Source: a virus. From it: a DNA stretch of 38,808 nt. The translations under genes were made by a program, and so were the position numbers. This document shows positions 1 through 5,768 of this stretch, piece by piece (the first letter of the stretch is position 1; each line of letters begins with the position of its first letter). The notes below the pieces were generated by a model. That model worked only from the letters and a program-made list of their open reading frames with translations, searched no databases and was not told the origin of the DNA. The DNA lies in the IMG/VR virus record IMGVR_UViG_3300009488_000033, positions 1-38,808 of that record; one strand, written 5' to 3'.

Positions 1-11
1 AGAGGAGCAAG
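1..11. repeat. Terminal direct repeat, left copy (circular closure)
   Basis: The 11 bases AGAGGAGCAAG open the window and also close it at 38798-38808. Joining the ends through this overlap keeps the reading frame of the RecT-like gene open across the junction. This is the expected signature of a circular or circularly permuted genome linearised at an arbitrary point. A short cos-type end is possible but unlikely, because the junction falls inside a gene. Confidence 0.75.
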
Positions 12-61
12 GAGCGCTAGCCCGAAGCCTGGATGAGCAGTCGGCCCAGGAGGGAATGTAA
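1..61 (+). CDS. C-terminal end of the Bet/RecT-like annealing protein (continues from the right end)
   Basis: Reading from base 2 in the frame that continues the gene at 37644-38808 gives E-E-Q followed by GALARSLDEQSAQEGM and a TAA stop at 59-61. The overlap with the window end fixes the frame. The assembled protein is about 404 residues. The tail is acidic, Gln-rich and probably disordered, like the C-termini of many single-strand annealing proteins. If the ends were joined without removing the overlap, the frame would stop at 18-20 instead. The exact 11-base match makes the longer version more likely. Confidence 0.7.
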   Translation, partial: EEQGALARSLDEQSAQEGM

Positions 62-64
62 TAT

Positions 65-203
65 GCCCGCTAGCCCTGCGGGTGGCGGAAGAGGTAGACG
101 CCTGAACGGGGTTGCTCTATGAGTTGCTGTAAAACACAATCCCTTATGGGTTAGCTTCCATTCGAGAGCATCATCTAGGGTGCAAATCCCTAGCCCGTAG
201 GGC
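65..203 (+). ncRNA. tRNA-Leu-like structured element
   Basis: The stretch TGGCGGAAGAGGTAGACGC (83-101) matches the D-arm signature of bacterial tRNA-Leu: a three-pair GCG/CGC stem with A14 and GG at the expected places. GCCCTGCGGGT (73-83) pairs over all 11 positions, with two wobbles, with GCCCGTAGGGC (193-203), like an extended acceptor stem. A T-arm-like hairpin lies at 175-193 (CTAGGG, loop TGCAAAT, CCCTAG). CCCTTATGGG (141-150) resembles a Leu variable arm. About 40 extra bases and no clean anticodon arm mean it is not a normal tRNA. Alternative pairings exist: GCCCGC at 65-70 with GCGGGT at 78-83, and GGGGTTG at 108-114 with CAATCCC at 137-143. It sits between the recT stop and a small gene whose ribosome binding site lies just 3' of the stem. 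It could be a degenerate tRNA, a tRNA mimic or a leader RNA. Confidence 0.45.
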
Positions 204-221
204 AGGAGCTCCAGGAAGGAG
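189..221 (+). repeat. 33-bp imperfect direct repeat, copy 1
   Basis: This copy matches 409-441 at 28 of 33 positions by eye. The shared core reads CTAGCYCGYAGGGCAGG and runs into the AAGGAG ribosome binding site of the next gene. Copy 1 overlaps the 3' strand of the tRNA-like acceptor stem. Confidence 0.7.
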
Positions 222-229
222 AGAGTCTA

Positions 230-391
230 GTGTATAAGTGGAGAAAAGAACAAAAGCTGGAGCTGAAGAAAATAGCCGATGAGTGTAAGGGGTTAGGGGC
301 AACAATAGAATCTCTTGCTCCGCTCTATGCGGCTATCTATATCAGCACAGACCCATTAACACAAGAGGATATGGAAGCCGCAAAACAGTAG
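230..391 (+). CDS. Small hypothetical protein, 53 aa, GTG start
   Basis: A GTG start at 230 follows AAGGAGA with good spacing and the frame ends in TAG at 389-391. The protein begins with a basic, Lys/Glu-rich stretch of about 20 residues, then an apolar segment (ESLAPLYAAIYISTDPLT), then an acidic helix-like end. No family is recognised. It sits between the two copies of a 33-bp repeat and may be co-expressed with the zinc-finger gene at 449. Function unknown; the clear ribosome binding site supports it being translated. Confidence 0.6.
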   Translation: MYKWRKEQKLELKKIADECKGLGATIESLAPLYAAIYISTDPLTQEDMEAAKQ

Positions 392-408
392 AGGTGGGTG
401 GATACCAG

Positions 409-441
409 CCTAGCTCGCAGGGCAGGGGCTTCAGAAAGGAG
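409..441 (+). repeat. 33-bp imperfect direct repeat, copy 2
   Basis: Second copy of the element at 189-221. It ends in the AAAGGAGG ribosome binding site of the gene at 449. Its 5' flank (GGTGGATACC) differs from the T-arm-like flank of copy 1, so only the 3' part of the structured element is repeated. Confidence 0.7.
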
Positions 442-448
442 GTGAAAA

Positions 449-685
449 ATGAAAGCATTCAAGTGTGATGCTTGCGGGGAATTTAAGGAAGGTACTCCCG
501 CAAATGAGGGGCTTTTTGGATACCTACCCATTGAAAAGGGACAAGAGAGTTGGGAGTTACCCTTCCTCCATATTTCAGCGAAAGTTACCTTATGGGATAA
601 ATACGATGCCGAGCTTTGCCGGGATTGTTTCCTGGAAAAACTGGAGCTATTTCTAAAAGAGGCACAAAAAAGCAAGAAGGGATAG
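449..685 (+). CDS. Small zinc-binding-type protein, 78 aa
   Basis: ATG at 449 follows AAAGGAGG at ideal spacing. The protein has one CDAC pair at residues 6-9 and a CRDC pair near residue 57, a four-cysteine arrangement typical of a small treble-clef or ribbon zinc site. The C-terminal helix is Lys/Glu-rich. It lies directly upstream of the replication initiator with a 3-bp gap, so it is probably in the same transcript. Function unknown; a nucleic-acid or protein-binding accessory role is a guess. Confidence 0.8.
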   Translation: MKAFKCDACGEFKEGTPANEGLFGYLPIEKGQESWELPFLHISAKVTLWDKYDAELCRDCFLEKLELFLKEAQKSKKG

Positions 686-688
686 TAG

Positions 689-1516
689 ATGGCGAATCCT
701 CAACCCACGGATGCCCACCTCAGGGTAGCCCATAAGATAAACGAGCAGCTTATGGTGAGCCACTTCACGGAACGGCAACGGAGAATACTTGACCTGATCC
801 TCCGGCTATCCTGGGGCTGCGGTAAGAAAACGGCTCTTATCCCTTACCAGCGTGCCTTTGAGGTCGTTGGGGTTGGCGAAGGGCATGTCAAAACGCAACT
901 GGACTGGCTAACTGAGGCAAAGGTAATCTTCCGGGACGATAATGTGTATTCGTTCAACAAGGACTTCGACCAATGGCGGGTCTCCCGGGCCACAGGGTAT
1001 ACTCACCAGAGGCTTACCGAATTGGTAAGTCTCAACCTTAATTCAAACAAACAAAACTTACCGAAAGGGGAAACAAAAGAGGGAATAAAAGTTTACCGAA
1101 AAGGTAAACTCCAGTTTACCGAAAAGGTAAACACTGTAGATACAAAATCAGATACGCCTAAAGAATGGGGGGTGGGGAGGGGCGGGGTACCTCCCCACCC
1201 CCCATTAAAGAAAACTACTACTTCTTTATCAAGAAGTAGTAGGGACCAGACCTTTGAGAATTACAAAGAGGAACTACAGTTGAGATTCCCTCATATAGAC
1301 TTCAAAGTCGAACTTGAAAAGTTTTGGCTCTATTGGGAGAAGCGCAAGCTAAAAAACCCAAAGTTGGCACTACTTAATTGGATAACAAGAGCAGATGGAT
1401 TTAGGCGTGAAAACACTAGGCCCCCGCCACGGGGAGCGCTGGCTGGGAGGCGGTTACCATCGACCGAAGAGCTTGAGAATTCTTTAAGGGGGGCCGAAGA
1501 TGGTGTGGAAAACTGA
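689..1516 (+). CDS. Replication initiator, lambda O-like
   Basis: Residues 11-100 form a winged-helix-like domain like the N-terminal DNA-binding domain of phage replication protein O (LTERQRRILDLILRLSWG-type pattern, followed by a recognition region around GVGEGHVKTQLDWL). Residues 105-190 are a basic linker whose DNA carries four iterons, a G-quadruplex-like tract and two hairpins. Residues 191-275 resemble the helical C-terminal segment of phage replisome organisers (PKLALLNWITRADGF). The product would bind the iterons inside its own gene and recruit the DnaC-like loader encoded immediately downstream, which overlaps by 17 bases. This is the lambda O/P layout with a DnaC-type loader in place of P. 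The family is inferred from sequence pattern and context. Confidence 0.8.
   Translation: MANPQPTDAHLRVAHKINEQLMVSHFTERQRRILDLILRLSWGCGKKTALIPYQRAFEVVGVGEGHVKTQLDWLTEAKVIFRDDNVYSFNKDFDQWRVSRATGYTHQRLTELVSLNLNSNKQNLPKGETKEGIKVYRKGKLQFTEKVNTVDTKSDTPKEWGVGRGGVPPHPPLKKTTTSLSRSSRDQTFENYKEELQLRFPHIDFKVELEKFWLYWEKRKLKNPKLALLNWITRADGFRRENTRPPPRGALAGRRLPSTEELENSLRGAEDGVEN
1013..1132. repeat. Four iterons inside the O-like gene (candidate replication origin)
   Basis: Four related units occur at 1013-1029 (CTTACCGAATTGGTAAG), 1057-1074 (CTTACCGAAAGGGGAAAC), 1091-1109 and 1114-1132 (both GTTTACCGAAAAGGTAAAC). Units 1, 3 and 4 are inverted repeats of TTACC around a short A/T-rich centre; unit 2 has a degraded right half. 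The starts are 44, 34 and 23 bases apart. Lambda also has four inverted-repeat iterons in the middle of its O gene, so this is the likely initiator-binding array. Confidence 0.8.
1164..1206. other. 17-bp hairpin overlapping a G-quadruplex motif next to the iterons
   Basis: Bases 1164-1180 and 1190-1206 are perfect 17-bp inverted repeats separated by nine bases. The left side reads G6-T-G4-A-G4-C-G4 (1167-1187), a four-tract G-quadruplex motif with single-base loops. The DNA still codes in frame (Gly, Val, Arg and Pro residues of the initiator linker). The hairpin and the quadruplex are mutually exclusive folds. Its place 30 bases after the iterons suggests a role in origin opening or primosome loading. 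Confidence 0.75.
1215..1242. other. 12-bp perfect hairpin beside the origin
   Basis: CTACTACTTCTT (1215-1226) and AAGAAGTAGTAG (1231-1242) form a perfect stem with a TATC loop. It lies in the coding sequence of the initiator and shortly follows the G-rich hairpin. It is not followed by a T-run, so it is not a terminator. A single-strand initiation or primosome assembly structure is the best guess. Confidence 0.65.
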
Positions 1517-2171
1517 ACTACCTGGTGTCTATCGAGGGATACCCGACTCTCCGGTAGACCAGGAGACATTAGACATTCGAAGCAAAATATCGGGGTTGCC
1601 CCTGCGAACCCGGGAGACGCATCGCTTTTTTACCTGGAAGCCTATATCTGCCTTGTCAAAGGTGCTCGACTATATGAAGGTGTTTGCTTCTGGCAAGACT
1701 GAACATCATTTTCTATCCCTTTTGGGTGTACCTGGAACAGGGAAGACGCACCTGACACTAGCGGCAGCCTGGGATTGGCTTGAGACAGGGCGAGGCACTG
1801 TAGCCTATCGCCAGGTGGAGGCGTTTCTTGATGAGCTTCGTTGGGGCTATGCTGCCCACAATGCCTATACGCAGAAGCAGGCATCCGGGCTCGAGAGTGT
1901 CCAGGTTGAGGACCCGAATGTGCTGATTAACTTCGTGAAGATTTGTAGCTTATTGGTTCTTGACGACCTCGGTGCGGAGAAGACGACAGAGTGGGCCGGG
2001 GCTAAACTAGACGAGATAATTGATCACAGGTATGTCAACGGGCTGCCCACGATAATTACGAGTAACCTGGCGATGGACCAGCTTTTACCGAGGATTGCCG
2101 ACAGGCTTATGGAGGGCAAGGTTTTTGTGCTTAAAGCATCAAGCTACCGAAGAAAAGGAGGAGCAAGATGA
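1500..2171 (+). CDS. DnaC-like helicase loader (AAA+ ATPase)
   Basis: This 223-residue AAA+ protein has Walker A GVPGTGKT at 76-83, Walker B LLVLDDLG at 151-158, a sensor-1 TSN at 187-189 and an arginine-finger-like IADRL at 199-203. That order and size fit the DnaC/IstB-type replicative helicase loaders. It would load host DnaB at the origin marked by the O-like protein. The start overlaps the end of the initiator gene, so the two are translationally coupled. IstB-type transposition ATPases share the fold, but no transposase is nearby, so the replication role is favoured. Confidence 0.88.
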   Translation: MVWKTELPGVYRGIPDSPVDQETLDIRSKISGLPLRTRETHRFFTWKPISALSKVLDYMKVFASGKTEHHFLSLLGVPGTGKTHLTLAAAWDWLETGRGTVAYRQVEAFLDELRWGYAAHNAYTQKQASGLESVQVEDPNVLINFVKICSLLVLDDLGAEKTTEWAGAKLDEIIDHRYVNGLPTIITSNLAMDQLLPRIADRLMEGKVFVLKASSYRRKGGAR

Positions 2172-2389
2172 AACTTAAAGATGTGATAGAAAGGCACACT
2201 ACTGTTCAAGGTCTATCTGGGAAGATTGGATGTCTGCCCCGATGTCCAGCTTGTGCCCAAAGGAAGCTGGTAGAGTGGCTGAAGAGCCATGATGTGGTTG
2301 AGGATTCTATAATGGTTGACTCAAAGTGTTTACTTATTGGCAGTGAAGATTGGCAAGCTCTCAAGAAAGCACTAGGAATGGAGGGGTGA
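2168..2389 (+). CDS. Small cysteine-containing hypothetical protein, 73 aa
   Basis: ATG overlaps the preceding stop (ATGA) and follows AAGGAGGAGC. Near residues 22-29 lies CLPRCPAC, a compact cluster of three cysteines, with a fourth cysteine at about residue 54. The C-terminal part (SEDWQALKKALGMEG) is helical. No family is recognised. It is part of the replication operon, between the helicase loader and a DUF2283-like protein. Confidence 0.7.
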   Translation: MKLKDVIERHTTVQGLSGKIGCLPRCPACAQRKLVEWLKSHDVVEDSIMVDSKCLLIGSEDWQALKKALGMEG

Positions 2390-2390
2390 T

Positions 2391-2624
2391 ATGCTACGTA
2401 TAGCGACTGACCCAATAACCGATGCTATCTATATTCAATTGCTTGATGAGCCGATAGGTTACACAGAGGAACTTGACGATAACCGTCTTATTGACCGCGA
2501 TCTATACGGTAGAGCTGTAGGTATTGACCTAAGTTCAGTGAGTCAAGGTGTCAAATTAGAGGGTTTGCCAGAGGCAGAAGCCATCAGGAAGCTCTTGGCA
2601 GGTCTTGGAATCGAGGTATATTAG
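2391..2624 (+). CDS. DUF2283-family small protein
   Basis: The pattern D-x-I-T-D-A-I-Y-I-Q-L, then an acidic strand (EELDDNRLIDRD), then GRAVGIDLSS matches the DUF2283 family, whose members begin with a Y-D-x-x-x-D-A-x-Y-I-x-L strand and contain a G-x-V-V/A-G-I-E/D core. The family has no settled function. The start follows GGAGGGG. The length of 77 residues is a little above the usual single domain because of a C-terminal helix (EAEAIRKLLAGLGIEVY). Confidence 0.75.
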   Translation: MLRIATDPITDAIYIQLLDEPIGYTEELDDNRLIDRDLYGRAVGIDLSSVSQGVKLEGLPEAEAIRKLLAGLGIEVY

Positions 2625-2626
2625 CG

Positions 2627-3022
2627 ATGAATAGAGAACAAGCCCTAGCACTATGGGATAGTATGACCACAGAGGAGAAGACTATTGCCATAGCCGAGAA
2701 GGTGATGGGGTGGCAACGCAAAGAAGCTATTGGCTATTATGATGGGGATAAGTTGATGGCTTATGGCTTTTTCTGGTCTCCCACCACCGACATCGTTGCC
2801 TTCTGGCAGGTGGTGGAGAAGATGAGGAGTTATGGGCGGCAATATCAGTGGGCATTGATAGTTGAGCCTTGGGTTGATGCCTACTTCTCGTTTGTTGGCT
2901 TTCACTACCATTTCTCAGCTAAGGTTCATCGCTGTAGAGCAGAATGGTCAGATGGGATGCAAGGATTTTGTGAGGCAGGTTGCAAGGCAGCTTGGCTTGC
3001 GGTGATGGAGGAGAAGGAATGA
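2627..3022 (+). CDS. Phage ABA-sandwich-like protein, 131 aa
   Basis: N-terminal AEKVMGW, then a WSPTTDIVAFWQVVEKM stretch, followed by strands and a C-terminal helix, follow the pattern of small phage proteins with the ABA sandwich domain (AEKVMGW...W.PS.D...A..VVEKM). Their function is unknown. A cysteine-containing insertion (HRCRAEWSDG and FCEAGCKAAW) sits near the end. A related fold occurs in the protein at 8756. Confidence 0.65.
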   Translation: MNREQALALWDSMTTEEKTIAIAEKVMGWQRKEAIGYYDGDKLMAYGFFWSPTTDIVAFWQVVEKMRSYGRQYQWALIVEPWVDAYFSFVGFHYHFSAKVHRCRAEWSDGMQGFCEAGCKAAWLAVMEEKE

Positions 3023-3216
3023 AACCTGGAGATTATAAACCAAGTATGGGCAAAATAAAGAGGGTTAGGTGTGAACTTAAAACAGAGGGTAGCCACATCT
3101 GTCAAGTTGATGATGAAGGATGTGGTTCTTGTGGAGATGCAATTTATGATAATGGATACCCTTGTATGTGGATAGAGGAGATACTCGAATTTTATCAAGA
3201 GAAGGAGAAGGGATGA
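3019..3216 (+). CDS. Small cysteine-rich hypothetical protein, 65 aa
   Basis: I place the start at 3019 because it overlaps the previous stop (ATGA) and follows GGAGGAGAAGG; an in-frame ATG at 2980 would overlap the upstream gene by 43 bases. Cysteines occur as RCEL, HICQVDDEGCGSC and PCMW, a spacing that could hold one zinc ion. The C-terminus is an acidic helix. No family is recognised. Confidence 0.65.
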   Translation: MKPGDYKPSMGKIKRVRCELKTEGSHICQVDDEGCGSCGDAIYDNGYPCMWIEEILEFYQEKEKG

Positions 3217-3941
3217 ACCCGACAAAGATTGACTACCTTGATTTAACTTGGAACCCCTATACCGGTTGCAACAACTGGCGACTGGGCATATGCGGGGGAG
3301 GGGGCAAAGACTTTAGGTGCTGGGCAATGACCCAAACGATACGCTTTAAGAAGAATTACCCCAATGGCTTTGAGCCTACATTTTACCCTGAGCGTTTTCT
3401 GGAGCCAATGAAGCATAAGAAGCCAGCTATAATAGGGGTTTCCTTTATGGGGGACCTCTTTGGGGGTTGGCCTTGGGCTTCATTCCCTGAATCTGCAAAT
3501 CTAGTTGAAACGATGGATAGAGTTAGACTTTTGATATTGAATCAAGCAAGGGCTTGCCCCCGGCACACCTTTGTGTTCTTGACGAAGTGCCCCTGGAACC
3601 TGCCGAAGTGGAACCCGTGGCCTGATAACGCTTGGGTCGGAGTAAGCATAACGAGTGTGGAACAGTTGATAGATACTATTACTCCTATGGCTCAAGTAGA
3701 GGCATCAGTAAAGTTTGCTTCCTATGAGCCACTTCTGGAAAGAGTCCCAGTCAAACATATTATTGGCTTTCTTAACTGGCTCATCATCGGGGGACAGACC
3801 GGGCCCGGGGCAAAGCCCCCAAAACCTAAATGGGTGCAGGAGATAATCGATGATGCTGATAGAGCAGGCGTTCCGGTGTTCCTCAAGGACAATCTTCACT
3901 GGCCCGAGTCGTGGCAGGAGTGGCCGAAGGAGAAGGGATGA
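3213..3941 (+). CDS. Phage Gp37/Gp68 (DUF5131)-like protein
   Basis: The 242-residue protein opens with DLTWNPYTGCNNW and continues with KHKKPAIIGVSFMGDLFG, FVFLTKCPWNLPKW, AWVGVSITSVEQ, FASYEPLLE and LIIGGQTGP. This is the ordered motif set of phage Gp37/Gp68 proteins (usual forms: TWNP.TGC, VF..S..DL, LTKRP, W.GVS, S.EPLL, W.I.GGE). The family is widespread in phages and sometimes sits beside nucleotide or DNA modification genes, as here. The usual CxxCYA element is altered to ICGGGGKDFRCWA. The start at 3213 is set by an ATGA overlap and AAGGAGAAGG. The biochemical role is not established. Confidence 0.8.
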   Translation: MNPTKIDYLDLTWNPYTGCNNWRLGICGGGGKDFRCWAMTQTIRFKKNYPNGFEPTFYPERFLEPMKHKKPAIIGVSFMGDLFGGWPWASFPESANLVETMDRVRLLILNQARACPRHTFVFLTKCPWNLPKWNPWPDNAWVGVSITSVEQLIDTITPMAQVEASVKFASYEPLLERVPVKHIIGFLNWLIIGGQTGPGAKPPKPKWVQEIIDDADRAGVPVFLKDNLHWPESWQEWPKEKG

Positions 3942-4915
3942 TACGCTTCGTTGATTGGTTTGCTGGCATAGGAGGATTCAGGTATGGACTCGAAAAGGCG
4001 AATATTAAATCCCAAACAACGCAAGAGGGACAAGGAAGTGGAAACGCCAAAGGATATATGTCCGACTCTGGGGGAGAATATGTGGAAAGAGCCGCCTTTA
4101 GTTGTGTCGGAGCCTGCGAAATCGACAAATGGTGCCGAGCAGTCTACGCCAGAAACTTCGGACATAAGCCAGAATGGGGAGACTCAAGAGCAGTTGACCC
4201 TGCCGAACTTCCAGACTTCGACCTCTTCTGTGCGGGATTCCCTTGCCAAAGTTTCTCGGTGGCTGGAAAGAGGCGAGGCTTCCGCGACCCAAGAGGAACT
4301 CTCTTCTTTGAAATACTTAGAATCTGCGAGCAAAAACGACCTGGCTATCTTCTGCTTGAGAATGTCAAAGGACTCCTCTCGGTCGACAATGGGTTTACCT
4401 TCGAGGCAATCCTCAACTCGCTTTCGGAGATTGGGTATGACCTGCAATGGGAAGTGCTTAACAGCAAACACTTCGAAGTCCCGCAGAATAGGGAGCGGGT
4501 GTTCATTATCGGACATCTTAGAGGAATCCCCAGACCCCAAGTATTTCCTCTCGGAACACCAGATGAAGCGAATGGCAAGGTGGATGAAGGAAACCAATCG
4601 GTATCCCCCAGTTTACAGGAAAGGCAATGGCGAGGACAAGGAAAGCAATTAGATATGCTAATGATTGATGAGGGTGGGTGTCAACCAGATGGGGCGAATA
4701 TCGGCTCAGTATTGGGAAGTGAGCACGAGCCCATGCCCAAAATCCGCCAACTTACGCCCTTGGAATGTGAGCGACTTCAGGGCTTCCCTGATGGGTGGAC
4801 GGAAGGGGTAAGTGATACGCAAAGATACAAAGCACTTGGCAATGCGGTAACGACCAATGTGGTTGAGGCGATAAGGAGAAGGCTTCTTGATGAGATACGA
4901 GAGGCGAAGCAATGA
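3938..4915 (+). CDS. dcm: DNA (cytosine-5-)-methyltransferase
   Basis: Motif I is FVDWFAGIGGF at residues 4-14; motif IV has PCQ at 102-104 with the catalytic cysteine 103; ENV of motif VI is at 141-143; motif VIII QNRERVFIIG starts at 183; motif IX-like TPLECERLQGFP and motif X LGNAV close the fold. These are diagnostic for S-adenosylmethionine-dependent C5-cytosine methyltransferases. The target-recognition region between VIII and IX is short (about 75 residues). An unusual insertion of about 30 residues rich in Gly, Ser and Gln follows motif I, before the ACEID acidic motif. The start at 3938 overlaps the upstream stop; an in-frame start 27 bases earlier is less likely. No cognate restriction gene is evident, so an orphan anti-restriction role fits. 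Confidence 0.93.
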   Translation: MIRFVDWFAGIGGFRYGLEKANIKSQTTQEGQGSGNAKGYMSDSGGEYVERAAFSCVGACEIDKWCRAVYARNFGHKPEWGDSRAVDPAELPDFDLFCAGFPCQSFSVAGKRRGFRDPRGTLFFEILRICEQKRPGYLLLENVKGLLSVDNGFTFEAILNSLSEIGYDLQWEVLNSKHFEVPQNRERVFIIGHLRGIPRPQVFPLGTPDEANGKVDEGNQSVSPSLQERQWRGQGKQLDMLMIDEGGCQPDGANIGSVLGSEHEPMPKIRQLTPLECERLQGFPDGWTEGVSDTQRYKALGNAVTTNVVEAIRRRLLDEIREAKQ

Positions 4916-5196
4916 TAACCGAGAAGCAGTTTAGCCAACAGGTTGTCGATTTGGGCCATCTCTACGGGTGGCTCATATACCGGACTTGGCGCAGCATACA
5001 CAGCCCGGCGGGATTCCCCGATTTGGTGATGGTGAGGCCCCCGCGACTTATCTTTGCGGAGCTCAAGAGTGAGAAGGGCAAGCTAACCAGTGTTCAGGAG
5101 GAATGGCTGGCTCGCTTGGGCATGTTGAGCGCGTGTGAGGTCTTTTTGTGGCGACCTGATGACTTTGAAGATATAGTGGAGGTCTTGAAGGCATAA
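4912..5196 (+). CDS. VRR-NUC domain nuclease
   Basis: This 94-residue protein matches single-domain phage VRR-NUC nucleases of the PD-(D/E)XK fold. GFPDLVMV carries Asp37, IFAELKS carries Glu50 and Lys52, and the following TSVQEEWL gives the typical Gln62. Family members are structure-selective nucleases, possibly resolving replication or recombination junctions. It overlaps the dcm gene by ATGA and the next gene by one base, so it is in the modification/replication operon. A restriction role with the methyltransferases is possible but not needed to explain it. Confidence 0.88.
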   Translation: MITEKQFSQQVVDLGHLYGWLIYRTWRSIHSPAGFPDLVMVRPPRLIFAELKSEKGKLTSVQEEWLARLGMLSACEVFLWRPDDFEDIVEVLKA

Positions 5197-5765
5197 TGGA
5201 ATTAAAACTAAGGTCTGATACCAAGCGTAGGAAGTGGCGCTTTACAGCCAAGCACTTTGCTCACCCAGCGAAGATGCACCTCGGCCTATGCGAGTGGCTT
5301 ATAGATACCTATACCAAGCCTGGCGATGTTATCCTCGATCCGATGGCTGGCTCAGGGACACTACTTGTGGCTTGCTCGATGGGTAGGAATGTGGTCTTGG
5401 TCGAGCTTGAAGATAAGTTTATAGATATGATGGCTGGCTATGATTGTGATGGTCAGATAATAGGCTATACAGAGGTTGAACACGAGGAAGTTGAGGCTGG
5501 GTGGGTTATAGATGTTGGGGATGGTTACTGGTATAGCAACCCCTTTCCAACAAAGCAGGAAGCAGAGGAATATATCACAAGCGGTCAACTTAAATCGGTA
5601 TTGGGAGAGGATGAAGACCAAATAGAAATCCGATACCAGGAAGCTGAACCTGCACGGGTTGAAAGAATACCCCAGACCAAATGTGGTAAAACAGAGGAGC
5701 ACGCCCCTCATCGTGTTCAGGGTAACTGGGAGCGGGTGCAAGAGGTCGGGGCACAGCTAGGGTGA
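5196..5765 (+). CDS. N-terminal part of a split DNA amino-methyltransferase (motif I half)
   Basis: Residues 13-70 hold KWRFTAKHFAHPAKMHLGL and ILDPMAGSGTLLVA, the S-adenosylmethionine-binding motif I (DPMAGSGT at 48-55) of a permuted N4-cytosine/N6-adenine methyltransferase. Residues about 84-172 are an extra domain (WVIDVGDGYWYSNPFP, then an acidic strand and CGKTEEHAPH) that I do not expect in this enzyme. Residues 176-189 (NWERVQEVGAQLG) look like the normal helix before the catalytic half. The gene ends at TGA 5763-5765, and the next codons in the same frame are GAG ATG, the start of the following gene. So the enzyme is interrupted by one in-frame stop. The two halves could act as a heteromer, be joined by readthrough, or be inactive. 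Confidence 0.8.
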   Translation: MELKLRSDTKRRKWRFTAKHFAHPAKMHLGLCEWLIDTYTKPGDVILDPMAGSGTLLVACSMGRNVVLVELEDKFIDMMAGYDCDGQIIGYTEVEHEEVEAGWVIDVGDGYWYSNPFPTKQEAEEYITSGQLKSVLGEDEDQIEIRYQEAEPARVERIPQTKCGKTEEHAPHRVQGNWERVQEVGAQLG

Positions 5766-5768
5766 GAG

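Noticed and set aside
401-425. A GGTGGATACC stretch resembling the T-box motif
   Set aside because: The T-box consensus continues ACCGCG and needs specifier and antiterminator stems that are not present.
3984-4652. A long + strand reading frame inside the cytosine methyltransferase gene
   Set aside because: It is a different frame of the methyltransferase, whose motifs I-X are intact; the alternative protein is Ser/Arg-rich and has no family pattern.
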